NCBI GenBank assembly: GCA_025174535.1
Contig: JALBUN010000012.1
Coordinates: 124,001 to 188,000 of the forward strand
Length of the DNA stretch: 64,000 nucleotides
DNA from: Cantharellus purpuraceus
Lineage: Eukaryota; Basidiomycota; Agaricomycetes; Cantharellales; Hydnaceae
Direction of reading: 5' to 3'
Position numbers and translations under genes: made by a program
Shown: piece by piece, positions 11,951 to 25,103 of the stretch
How the letters are laid out: every line of letters starts with the position of its first letter
Numbering within the stretch: the first letter of the stretch is position 1
Notes under the pieces: generated by a model
What the model was told of the DNA's origin: nothing
Database searches by the model: none
The model's input: the letters and a program-made list of their open reading frames with translations, nothing else

Positions 11951-14806
11951 CTACCTGATTGCTCCCCTTCTCTTTACCTGACTTATCTTCTTGCTCCCAG
12001 ACAAAAGCGAGCTACTGGATAATACGGCCATTTTGGAAAAAATCTTGACTGCCCGGTCCCTCGCCGGTCCAAACGTCTCGCCAGATATCATGCGTTCTAG
12101 TTCATGGTCCAGTTGAGCGCTCTCGTGGCTGAAGTTCGCGAGTTCTTCCTGTGCCGTGCTTGTCTTCGCCGCACGGATCAGAAGCTGATGGCTTGCGTAT
12201 AATGTATCTCGCAACGTGCTGAGCTGTCTCGTCGTCTTCTTTCCGAAAGATAGGTTCTCGATGAGTACTTGGTTCATTTGGAACGCAATCTTCTGCAGAA
12301 AGTAGGTCCCCGTAAGAGCAACATGTGCAGCATTCTCCGCATATATGCGGTCCGCCGTCACAGGGATAACTTTATTGAGGACTCGTACGTTTGTATTTCC
12401 CGTAGTCGCGGATGTGTAGGTAATATGTGCTTGGCAGGGGATTGTGTCTGTGAGTACACCTGCTTTGCTCTCCGATCTGTTGTTGACTGCAAATGCGAAA
12501 CCGACACTCGTCTCGTCATCGACCAGGGAGAGAGTATAAGCCAGTGTGTTTATGTTGATGGTAACGCCTGGCCTGGGGTCAGAGACAAAATGCCACTCCT
12601 TCGGCAGATGTAGCTTGACTGTTACGTTACTCGCAATGTCACGACGTTGCGAGACGGCCCTTATCTCCCGTCTGAGTTCGTCGGCTTGGACTGTGGTTAC
12701 GACTCCCCCAGAGACTTGTGCCGCAACTGCTAGGACGTCCAGAGCAACACCACCCCCCGCAATACCGATGATGTTGATCTTCGCTGATTGGCCAAGAGCG
12801 ATCTCCCCAGCTTGAGAGTAGAAAGAGCGTCCATGGGATGAGGTTTGAACGTACTGACAATCTGTGGAACCGATGCCCGTGTTGGATGCTCCGTCGGTGC
12901 ACAAGAATATTTCCGTAGCTTCAGCATATTCTTGTTTGTGGTATCTAGCAAGCCCAAGTGCAACAGCCAACGCGGGACCGAGCGCGGTCGAGCCTTTCGT
13001 CGTTAAATCAAGCACGTGCTTGCGATATTCGTCAATATTCTCTCTAACTGTCTTCCACTGATCCGGCTTGCTTATAATCTGGTGGGCAGCATCCATGCCT
13101 TGTTCGAGGTGTTTGATATCATTAGGATCAATAATCTGGGTGAGCCTTCCTGGTCCCCTTCCGATGAAGCACTCAAGAGAGCTGTGGAACGCCACAATGG
13201 CCACCTTGCGTTCCGGAAAGTATTTTTCCAAGCGATCAAGGTGAACCTGCATCGCGTCTTGGATGCATTCCAACCTAGAAACAGTGTTGGAAAAGGAATT
13301 CCCGCCATGTGCTTTGGAAGCCTGCCACATGCCCTGCAATTTGTTTACTTTGTGGGTTAAAGCCACTTGTGAGGATGGTCAGCAAATAACGGGAATATGA
13401 TGTACCGCTCTAGTGACTCACTAGAACCGGAGATGTCAATACAGAACACAACTAGACCTCTGTCTCTCGTGTTGGAAACAGAAGTCATGTTCGTTGCATT
13501 GTCGGGGGAGGCTCGTAATCCTCGAACGATTGTGTATTCTTCGGCAGTTCTGCGGACATGCAGTTGTTCTTGTGGAATAGAATTGAATGTCCCACAAAAG
13601 AAACACGTTGGAGTCGAAGAAAGAATCGCTGAACAATAGGAACAGGAAGGGGGTGGAACTTCCAACTGGTTAATTTCCAACATCTCAAAGTTTTCGGGGG
13701 AAAGTGTGCCCAGATTCAAGAGAACAATATTCGTGTCTACTTTGGGTACCCTTCTGATCTTGCGAACGGCACCGGATGCTGTTCCAACCGTCATGGTTGT
13801 AGCTTCATCGTATGTGGGAAGTGGTGTCTTTGGAATCGACGAGGATGACCACTTTGTACAGAATAGCCGGGAAAGGAACGAGGGGGTTCGTCTCGCCACC
13901 GAAAGGAACATTGAGGATCGTCTCGTTGCCTTTGTTGCAGAGCTTGAGCTTGCGCCAGACCTAAGATGCTTATTCGGTGATCGACCTTCATTCTTAGTGG
14001 CCATGGGAGGTAGATTCGGGACATAAATCTGCTTTCTATATGAATCCTCAATCGTGGGATCCTGCCAAACCATGCTATTAGCTCTCGGGTTATAGCCTGC
14101 TTGCCAGCGATGCTCACGTATGAATCGACGAAGGAGTTCTGTATAAATTGAATCGTGATTGAGGATTTCCCAACACTCCCCGCGCCGAGTATGGCGATCT
14201 TATATTCAACGCCAGTCCGTGGCGTTATCTGTACAAGCTTGATGAATGCCTCGTCTATGTTGCGGCGCATTTTTGCGCTTGTGCGAAACATGGGAATTCC
14301 CACACTGTTGGCCCATCTCCCGGCCTCGCTGTCTGTCACCTGGCGTAAGTATTCCAGATCGACCTTATTTGCACAGAGAACGGCAGGCACTGTGCTCGTG
14401 TTTCTGAAGGAGCAGCAGAACTGATGACGGGTTGATAGAGTGGCTGTGCGCTACACGACAAAGACGCACATTGTAAATAGCCTTGGCTTCTTCAAAGCTT
14501 TCAGCGGATGTGATAGAGAAGACGATGAGGAATGCTTGTGCGGTCCGCATATACAGTTCACGCAAACTAGAGTATTCTTCTTGCCCCGCTCTACATCACT
14601 TCAAGTCAAGCTTCGACCAAAAAAAAAAAAAACAGAGTCACATACGTGTCAATGATATCGAGAAGACACATATTGTCACCCCTCGAGTTTATGTTCTGAT
14701 GCAAAGCCGTGCGGACACCTGCAGAATAATCACTCTCATCGATCTCTTCGAAATCTTTAGATGGGTTGATGGCTTTGCTTAAAGCGAAGGCACTCCCAAA
14801 CTCCAT
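11951..14806 (-). CDS. Circularly permuted Ras-like GTPase (cpRAS) fused to zinc ribbon and VWA domain
   Basis: Five exons (14646-14806, 14470-14590, 14118-14420, 13422-14061, 11951-13365) keep phase and give 879 residues. GTPase motifs appear in permuted order: G3 DTAGQEE at residue 53, G4 NKVD 112-115, G5 TSAK 141-144, then a short linker, then G1 GAGSVGKS 173-180 and G2 Thr198 in DPTIEDSY. All are intact, including the switch II Gln, so nucleotide binding and hydrolysis are plausible. A Ser-rich linker follows. Next come two CxxC pairs (Cys335/338 and 348/351) resembling a zinc ribbon, then a VWA domain with a full MIDAS (D404-x-S-x-S408, T535, D566) and a helical tail. This matches the cpRAS-VWA architecture described from a few metazoans and protists (Elias and Novotny 2008, from memory). 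The substrate, partners and location are unknown. ATG 14806 is the first start; no P-loop exon precedes it. Confidence 0.9.
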
Positions 14807-15219
14807 AGTTTAGAGGTTGGCTCGGGGGTGGTGTTAAGGCTGGATCTTTATGTGAAGTGAGAGGTTGGATCTTTATGTCAAGTGAGAAGCTGTACTTGGC
14901 GCATTCGAAGTGGAAAAGATCATGCAAATACAATTCCTTAGCACAGCCCATCGAACCAAGGTTACTCAAATGGTGCGTCCATGTGAGTGACATAGTGATA
15001 GGGACCTACTATCAGAGATACACAGGGTACCTGCATTAGAACGCGTGTCTGAATTGGCCATAAGGCTGTGCTGCACTGGCGTGTCAGAAAGAACCACAAC
15101 TTTGGCGCCGTATATTGACTATCACGTGACGTAAGTGCAGCCAGTGCTCCTTAACCTCCTGTCCTTGGGTCACAACAGACCTCCTCAATCGTATTGCAGG
15201 GTGTGGTCTTCTGATAGAA
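14807..15219. other. Divergent intergenic region
   Basis: Lies between the start codons of the cpRAS-VWA gene (-) and the following unknown gene (+), so it should hold both promoters. No coding signal. A short near-duplication around 14853-14885 (GTTGGATCTTTATGT-like) is visible. Confidence 0.5.
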
Positions 15220-17297
15220 ATGTGGAAGCGTTGGTCGACTAGGTCTTCTACGGGTGCTACCTCAGAAAACGACAAGGTGAAGCAACAAGTAGCAGATCCT
15301 TCGGATCGAGGACCTTCAACAACGTTGGCTTCTGAGGTGAAAGTTGCGAATGGTAATGGTGCGAAACAAGAGACTGTATCGGCTGCCCTGGAGCAAGCGG
15401 ACAAGACAGCTGAGGGTCACACTGTTCCCGCTGGTCAGGATCCAGTGGATGTCTCTGGAAAGCAATCGACAGCCCCTGTGAGAGACGGCCGATCGCTTTC
15501 TGCTGAGTCTCCCGGAAGCGTTTCTTCGAGCGCACACCTGCATTCCGAGACCGCCACTTCCACTACTCCGCACGCAGAGCACGCAGAAGTTCCAAAGAAA
15601 TCCTCATCAAGCGAGGTCAGACCTAAAGATGCATCCTCCTCACCCACTCCGGGGAGTGTGGTCAATACCCCTCCATTTTCCAATACCCTTTCAGTCCCAG
15701 GTGCCGAGCTACCAAATGTGCCAATTCACGCACGTCGCCTCTCTTTTCGATCTCTCGCATATTTTTATGGACGCGACAAGGCGATTTCTTCCAGCTCCAC
15801 CTCTCCTATACCCGTTTCCCGGATGCGGGGGCGCACTGAGAAGAAGGCTTATTTATCAGCGATCACGCTTAGGACGCTTATGATCGGATCTAGTTCTCCA
15901 CCGCCACTGCCTGAGACTACGACACTCCTCAAATTGATCAAGTTGCCGAACTCTAAATCTACTGCTGCCCCGCCCTTGCCTGATATCAGGAAGGTCAAAG
16001 GGCAGCTTCTCATCCCCGATTCGGCAAATGCCATCATTTTCCAGCTTCGTCGTCTACCTGTCCCTGATGGCCCTTCATTCCATGTCTCTGGCCATGCCAG
16101 CACTGATTCACTTGTCACCCATCCGGTTTCAGGCTGTGCGCCAATCCATGCTGTTTGCCTCCCATGCACAGATGAAGAAGCGGAGAAGACCTACTTTTCT
16201 CGCCTACATACTGGACATAATCTGTCTCTGTCCCCACAATCGCCACCCGATACAAAGCCTACGGGCTCTTCACCTAATATTGCTGTCGCGTCCTTGGAAT
16301 CGCTTGTATCTGTCTTGAGAGATTTGCATCTTGTCTCGCTTCTTGAATCCCCAGACCTCGGATTCGGGCAACCAGTGGGAGAAAACAACTCTGGTCTCCT
16401 TGCAGGAAGTGTTCCAAGCGCGATTACTGTTATGGAAGGCTTTGAGGAGATAACGGTGCAGCTCATGAAGCTTGGATTTGCTACGAGCAGCGCTGTTCTC
16501 CCTAGCCATGTGGGAATATACCCGCCCACGGACAGGATGTCTGTTTTAACATGTGAGTAAGGAAAGACCTCTTAAGCTTCTATCTGGCGTCTTAAAAGTT
16601 GGACAGACTGGTGGGGATTGGAACTGGTCCTTCCCGAACCCTCAATCCAATTTCTCGCTGTATGTTATTGGTTTCTACTGTTACGACGCTGTTCCTGAGT
16701 ATTATATTTCACAGAAAGCCAAGTCCATTTCTAATACACTGCTCAACTTCCTTTCTGCATTGGCTTTGTTCAACAATGGTGTTCGAGAGGCCTTGCCGTT
16801 CATCCGTTACGTAGCCAGCTTTGTTGATTTTGAGTGGTCGGCAATCAGAGGTCAGGATAGAGGACAAGGCGTTGTTTGTGCGGCTACATGGTAAGCAGCC
16901 GACTCACGGTGTTGCAACTTGCTAACGTGCATTATGTCAGGGTGATGCCTGCTGCTATGGTGAGTATTCTGTAAAGTCAGCTTAGTTTTGTTGTAGATCA
17001 ATCCGACTATAGGTACCACGACCATGGGATTTTGCTCCCCGTCCAAAGGCATCTCCTAAGGCCCCGGCTTCGCCTGAAACCCCGACAGCAAATACTGGTA
17101 AAGGCGACAAGGGTACGGAGGGTACAGGTGCTCCCACTCAGCCAGCTCCCACTCAGCCAGCTCCCGGTGAAGATTCCAATCCATTCGAGACCCCCTACCC
17201 TGTTGCACCCTCCATGCCGATGATGCCACAATTGATGGTCACGCCAGCGACGCTGCCTAAGAGTTTCCCTGTCCCTCCACAGGAGTCAGGTAGTTAA
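15220..17297 (+). CDS. Conserved-looking protein of unknown function
   Basis: Exons 15220-16556, 16599-16659, 16715-16890, 16941-16959 and 17013-17297 give 625 residues in phase. The first intron is only 42 nt and uses GTAAGG. The N-terminal 150 residues are Ser/Thr/Glu-rich and disordered. The middle has an ordered stretch containing PSHVGIYPPTDRMSVLTCDW and DWWGLELVLPEP, followed by a helical region (NFLSALALFNNGVREALPF, RYVASFVDFEW) and WVMPAAMVPRPWDFAPRP. The tail is Pro-rich with a PAPTQ repeat. No signal peptide or clear transmembrane helix. The ordered block looks like a basidiomycete-wide unknown family, but I cannot name it. A 19-nt exon (16941-16959) is required. Confidence 0.75.
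17130..17165 (+). repeat. 15-bp tandem repeat, about 2.4 copies
   Basis: GCTCCCACTCAGCCA repeats in frame and encodes a PAPTQ repeat in the Pro-rich tail of the unknown protein. Confidence 0.8.
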
Positions 17298-17556
17298 TCT
17301 TCGTACATTTTTCAGACTGAGCTTTCCATGTCCTTTCACACACTGCCACGCCAGTGCCAATTCATAATACAATATGACAGCGACTTTACGACTTTATGAC
17401 TTATTCTATTTATTGTATCATGATATGGATGATACTTGTTCGCGGGATACATTTGCATCACGTGTGTAAGCTTGACAATCCCTATATGTCTACTGGGTAG
17501 TAACTTGTCCATCAGGCTCTACGCAGGAAATCAGTTTTGCAACCAGCATTACACTT

Positions 17557-17924
17557 TCAAAACCCACCAATATAATCTATCTCATCTCCTTGCAGAGATT
17601 GTAATGTCGTGAGATATTGGTCGGGTATCGTGGCAGCGAACCCTTTCAAGGCGGTGTCATAGCGATGTGTCACTGATCCACCTATAAACCAACCATGAGT
17701 CCTGCCCCGGCGCTGTGACTCACAAGACCTACCATTCTCGGTGACATCGTTGACGACTTTATCAATCCGTTCCTATTGTTCGCATGAACTGGATGGCATT
17801 TGAGCGCATACAAGCTAACCTACTTTGTCGACATTCTTCTTGAAGACAACGACGTATTCTGCATAATATCCACCGTCAGCAATAAAGAGAATGAAATAAT
17901 GGGCTTGGATTTACTTCCAGACAT
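17557..17924 (-). CDS. I9-type (Pbi2/PIA1-like) subtilisin propeptide inhibitor
   Basis: A small gene hidden by splicing. Exons 17915-17924 (10 nt), 17824-17858, 17733-17772 and 17557-17681 add up to 210 nt, 69 residues. The protein begins MSGKYVVVFKKNVDK, continues ERIDKVVNDVTENGGSVTHR and YDTALKGFAATIPDQYL, and ends DEIDYIGGF. This is the inhibitor I9 fold of subtilisin propeptides, present as free inhibitors in fungi (yeast Pbi2 of vacuolar proteinase B, Pleurotus PIA1), and the length matches them. There is no signal peptide, so it is probably cytosolic, controlling a vacuolar or cytosolic subtilase. It lies tail to tail with the unknown gene upstream, 259 bp away. A weak TATA-like ATAAATAG lies about 65 bp before the ATG. 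Confidence 0.9.
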
Positions 17925-19104
17925 TGATACGAGTTTGGCTGTTGAAGCTGAAGGTTGGGGTTTGAGAGGGGTTACGATGACGCTTGAACTATTTATCTAG
18001 GCGATCTCGGCAGGTTGCGGGATGGCAGGCTGTGCCGCAGCATCGACAGTGGCGGTTGGTACCTGGACTGGGTTTGAATACCGCAGCTATTGGCGTTACA
18101 GTAACTCGAGAAGACAGAGTACAGTGTGGCGAGCTATATCAATCCCAAAGTCTGAACCTAAATCTCAAATCCACCCGTGAATGTATAAGCTGCTGGGAAC
18201 GGCACATCGGCGGCCTATATTCGCCACTGGACACCACCGCTGCTAAGGGTGCCATGTAAGAATTGTTTCTGACGCACCCAGAGCCAAGCTCATGTATATT
18301 TGTTGCACGCGAGCATACAGGACGATAGACAAGGAGTAGAAGGGCGAGCAATAGTAACAAAAACGGGCATCTCGTAAATGATGGAGGGGAAACGCAAGCG
18401 ATAGATTAGAAGTGCACCACGTCATATCGCAGTGCTCATCATTCCTAATGTCGTTACTTGCGATTCAGAGGCGAGAAGAAGGAAAGAAGTGTATTAGTAG
18501 TCCGCGAATAGATGAAGGTATTATTAATGCATTCTCATGTCGTCGAACTTGCATGGTAAAAAAAATATTCACCTACTGCTTTCTTCGTTCGAGAGACACT
18601 CGCCCTGATAGCTCTCACCACTTCATGCTTGTTAGACCAAGAACGTGGCCGCGCATCTCATGGATTGCGTTGTGCTGGGTAGGCTAGGGGGAGGTCTCGC
18701 TGCCACGTCATCGAGAGCAACTTATGTCGTATACTGTAGGAATGGGCCGGAAATTGAATGCAAACGAGTCGCTCTATGTAACATTGTGCGGTGCCAACTG
18801 CTACTCATGCATGTCCGATGGAAAATGTCGGGTTTGGTATAAAGCTGACGATGTCAGCGGCGTCCATTCGGTGTGCAGGAGAGATATAATTTCGGAAGAG
18901 CACCTAGCGGGTGCACTAGTGTGCATGCTAGCTCCAGCTCTGGGTAACTTGGACCGGAAACGGCAGGGGTGTATTAGGTAAGCGAAGAAATCACATGAAC
19001 GGGATCATTTCGCGCGGAATACAAATACCTCACACCGGTCAAGTTCTTTCTATCAACCACACCACCATCTATCTCCTTTTGCATTCACTGTCTTATCCCT
19101 CATC
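17925..19104. other. Intergenic, 1.2 kb, divergent promoters
   Basis: Separates the I9 inhibitor gene (-) from the fumarate reductase gene (+). Short open frames occur, one Leu-rich on the minus strand near 18150-18360 and one Cys-containing on plus at 18724-18981. None has supporting splice sites, a family signature or a credible start, so I treat the region as regulatory. Confidence 0.5.
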
Positions 19105-21485
<2,381 letters not shown>

Positions 21486-21866
21486 ATGATGTATTCTGTA
21501 TATGGATAAAATTTGTGGTTCTTGTGTACATCTCGTACACCTAAGATTGTCTTTGGCAACTTATTCCAAGTTGTTGGTAGTGAGATTGTCTGACAAGTCC
21601 TGTATGGTCGAATCATCTATATATAATGGAGTTCAAGGGATTTCTTCAGTTCATTTAGTCTGTCCGGACGTGTTTATGATAAAATTACAGACGGAAATAT
21701 CGATTTACAGGGGGTGGTAACTTGCACGGATCGCTGGGCGAGAATACACAACACTTCTATAGTTAATCTAACATCATTCGAAACTTTGAGACATCTAAAG
21801 AGGCAAAACGAGAAGGATTGCTATTCTACTAGATCAGACGCACAGATACGCAGTCACACCTAATAC
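21486..21866. other. Convergent intergenic, no feature seen
   Basis: Tail-to-tail spacer between the fumarate reductase and phosphomevalonate kinase genes; it should hold both 3' UTRs. No coding signal. Confidence 0.5.
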
Positions 21867-23734
21867 CTAAAGCTCGTTTGTCTTCAGAATGTCATTCAAT
21901 CCAGGGACCATGTCGAGGCGTTCAATGCGTACACCTCGTTCTCGACTTTCAACCGCAGATAAAGGCGACACATCAAGTTCCGCCCAAGAAGACCAGACGT
22001 CCTCGACAAGGCTCACAGGAGAAGGTGTGGCGTCTGGTTGAGGTTCGAGTACCAAAAGCCAGATAGCATCGTATCCCCCCGCTGTAGGGATCGAGGAGTG
22101 AGATCAAATTATGCTGGCAGAAGTAGCACGTACCTCCTGGGACGCCCCCGGCGACAACACCTGCTTTCAGTAAACAAGCATCAAGGAGTCGGGTTTGTTC
22201 AGGGGGCTCGATTGGTGCACCAGATGCAGACCCCATCTGGCGCATGAATTCACGAATAATCTTTGATCGCTGTGTCAGAAATATATCCATGATGATGGGA
22301 CGCGACATACTTCTGCGACCGACCGGACTCGAGAGAGTTGGTGGACAATTTTTCTTTCTTGTTCGGTGATGCCAAGTGTGGGCCACTGTGGTTTGAAAGT
22401 GTGAGAGATGGTGTGAGAGATGGAATAGGTGACACAAACACGCTCACATTAGAATGCTCGAGGGCTGCCGCGCGAACAATCACAGAATTGTAAGAGCTAG
22501 CATCAGAGGCGTGAGCATCCGTCAACCCGTTGAGTACAGAAGCCAATTCGACATTGCGGGCAGAAAGTGAGTCCCACAGTTGGTTGGCTAGACGGTCATC
22601 AGAAAGCAATCACAAAGGCCGGTCAAATGAAACTCATGTCTTCCGCACCTTCGCCTGGTTTATCCTTTCTCCACCGCAACACTGTGCCGACAAGAGAGGG
22701 CGTATCACTTCCAGCATCCACGTCCGCTAACATGAGGCGCATCCCAGGTGGGAGACGGAATGGCTTAACCTCATGGTTCCAAGCGTGGTTGGACGTGCCG
22801 ACCACTGACAGAAGGGACACATCAGATCCCTGGTAAAACACCGCTTTGAAAATTATTTTTTGGTAATAAATGTACACATACTGTGTCGGACATGAGGGGG
22901 GCGAGAACAGCTGGATCGAACCGCTTGTAGATATGGCTCCCAAAGACGGCAGATGAAACATCAAATCCACTGCCCACTTTTCCCTGTGCAAGACAATGGA
23001 CAAACTGTGCAGTGTTATGGGCTAGTGATCTACCCTCCTCCTTTTCCAAGGAAGATATCGTGATCACAGAGAAATGTACTAAGAGTGCTGTTACAAGTGA
23101 CGTGATAAGAGCAGCCGACGATCCCAGGCCAGTCTTATGCACATTTCCCAATGTGACATCTGTGAATGCGAAAGAAGGTATTTTGCGTAAGGAGTCAATA
23201 GTAGAAGAGAGGCCCAGTGCTGAAAGCTATAAAGATGCTGTGAATTGCGCTGCAGCCACGAGAAAATCAGGCTGACCTGCAACCGTTGCGAATAAAAGTC
23301 GTTGTCGCCAACAATTGTGATATCTAATCCCTTTGAAAGCTGAGAGCAGAGCGCTGACTTTCCCTTGAGTTCGTGAACCAGTGAAAGTACTTTTTGAATA
23401 GCAAGATATACGAATTTGTTTGCCGACAACGACTTGGTGCTGTCGTTTGCGTGAACAGGCGCAGCAAAGAGCAACTCTAGCCTAGAAACTAGATTTACCT
23501 ATCCCTGTCGTTCAGAACAACACGGCCATTGTCATGCACTGTCACTCTGGCCTCCCATTCTGCATTGATGAATTGCGGAGATCGAACTTGAATGAGCGAG
23601 GCCGCGCCGCCCTCACGAATGATGGTATAGAATCGCGATGATGTAGAAACCACGGTGCCAGAGTACTTGGGATCGAGGACAAGATATCCCCCTGCTATCA
23701 AGACTTTTCCTGGTGCAGATATCACAAGGGCCAT
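21867..23734 (-). CDS. ERG8: Phosphomevalonate kinase
   Basis: ATP-dependent phosphorylation of mevalonate-5-phosphate to the diphosphate, in the mevalonate route to ergosterol. The start is ATG 23734 (MALVISAPGKVLIAGGYLVL); the codon upstream that would lengthen it is TTG. GHMP-kinase features visible in order: the substrate-binding N-terminus above, NKFVYLAIQKVLS, the ATP-binding motif KTGLGSSAALITSLV (near 23091-23150), GKVGSGFDVSSAVFGSHIYKR, and FRLPPGMRLMLADVDAGSDT. The C-terminal part runs DACLLKAGVVAGGVPG to the stop at 21867, with the last residues KTNEL. Several short introns interrupt the gene. The length of about 500 residues is usual for fungal Erg8. Cytosolic. Confidence 0.95.
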
Positions 23735-24001
23735 TGTGGTACGATTCAATCAAGGGTGCACAGGCGACGAGCCTTGCGCTTGGTCCTGCAGTTTCAAGCT
23801 CCGACCGCAAGGATATTGACGGTGGGTCACGTAGCGCCATAAGACTAGGAACGGCATGTTTGTCTATGCAATAGGGGGAACTACAGGTATATCATGGCCA
23901 TCGTTATTACTGCAATGCGTCCTATGCAAGGACTTCAAAAAAAGTGGCTGATGGTAAGGCCCAGGACATCGCCATGCACAAGAGCACGATATAAATAAAG
24001 G

Positions 24002-25010
24002 CTAGTTGTAGAATTTGCGATTGTCATTCGTGCCAAACAAATCTTTCCGAATTTCTGGTAGCATCTACAGAGAGTGAAGTAGGCTCAGAACACAGCGACA
24101 TGGCGAAAGGATGCAAAAAGCGCACTCGATCTTCCAACAATCGCAATCTCTCGTCTAGTGTGTTGTTGATACTTATTCGTCTTGTCCCGCTGACAAGCTT
24201 AATACCACCAGCACTTTCCAGATGTATCAGCCATTAGAAATGCGATAACATAACGGTGCTTAACTCGCACCTATCGTCAGCCAAGGTTCCCTCCACTTCT
24301 ATGCTCACACCATTGCCACTTATTTCCGTGTATTGCCTCTTTGGGCCTTGTATCGCACGCTCCACAATGGGCACGTCCTTCTTCCTGCAATGTACGGTCA
24401 CCGCTGGCTCCTGCATTTGAAGTACACCCTATCCAGAACTCAGCTGCAAACAATGACAACAGAAACATAGAAGGTGCACCTGTAGAATAACCCCCTCAAG
24501 CAATTGTGCGTACCTTCCCTCGTCTTTAGACAGCTTGAGGATGCTAGAGCGTGCAGTCGAAAACATATCCTGAAGGTGTTGTTCACGGGCTTGGAGCAAG
24601 CGCAAACGAGACTTGTTCGTTTGTGTGGATTGAGCACTTGTAAAGAATACATCACCATCCCCCTCTAATAATGTTCGAATTACCTACATTTTCTGTGCGA
24701 CTTCCGCGCCCTTTCGTTTCTTTTCATAATTTGCGTCGATAGCCTGAGATTCCTGCTTCACGATCTTTGCCTATTACGACATTTATGTGAGCAGGCTATC
24801 AAGGCTCTCTAATAGGACTTACCTTCTCAATGGCAAATTCCTCATCTGCTTTGACCTTGATTTCGCGAGCCTTTTCGAGTGCCTCCTGCCTGATGAAGGC
24901 CACCTAGGATATCTTTGTCCAAAACACAGCACTGTAATTCACTCATATTCACGGACCATCTTATTCATCTCGGTGAGAACCTCGTCATCGTTCAGGGGGC
25001 GGGACGACAT
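24002..25010 (-). CDS. VMA4: V-ATPase subunit E
   Basis: Peripheral stalk subunit of the vacuolar proton pump. Starts MSSRPLNDDEVLTEMNKM at 25010, followed by the long N-terminal helix (VAFIRQEALEKAREIKVKAD, EEFAIEKAKIVKQES) and KSRLRLLQAREQHLQDMF. A C-terminal globular half ends GGIKLVSGTRRISINNTLDE, LRLLEDR and MLPEIRKDLFGTNDNRKF. At least six exons; the last intron (GTGCGC donor) precedes MLPEIRK. The length is about 225-230 residues as in other fungi. Its ATG is only 93 bp from the ATG of the divergent LSB6 gene, so both must share a very short promoter. Confidence 0.94.
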
Positions 25011-25103
25011 TGTGTACAGGAGGAGTTACTTTAGTGCGTGACAACGTCACTAGTCCACCACCGCATCACGCAAAGCAAGCGCCGCGGTCACTTCAAGATC
25101 TTT

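Noticed and set aside
14807..15219. Search for an upstream exon giving the first GTPase its own P-loop
   Set aside because: No GxxxxGKS-coding stretch with a donor was found on minus here, supporting permutation rather than a truncated tandem pair.
18139..18425. Minus-strand frame with a Leu-rich signal-like start
   Set aside because: Begins at TTG rather than ATG, no downstream continuation; hydrophobic run is likely chance.
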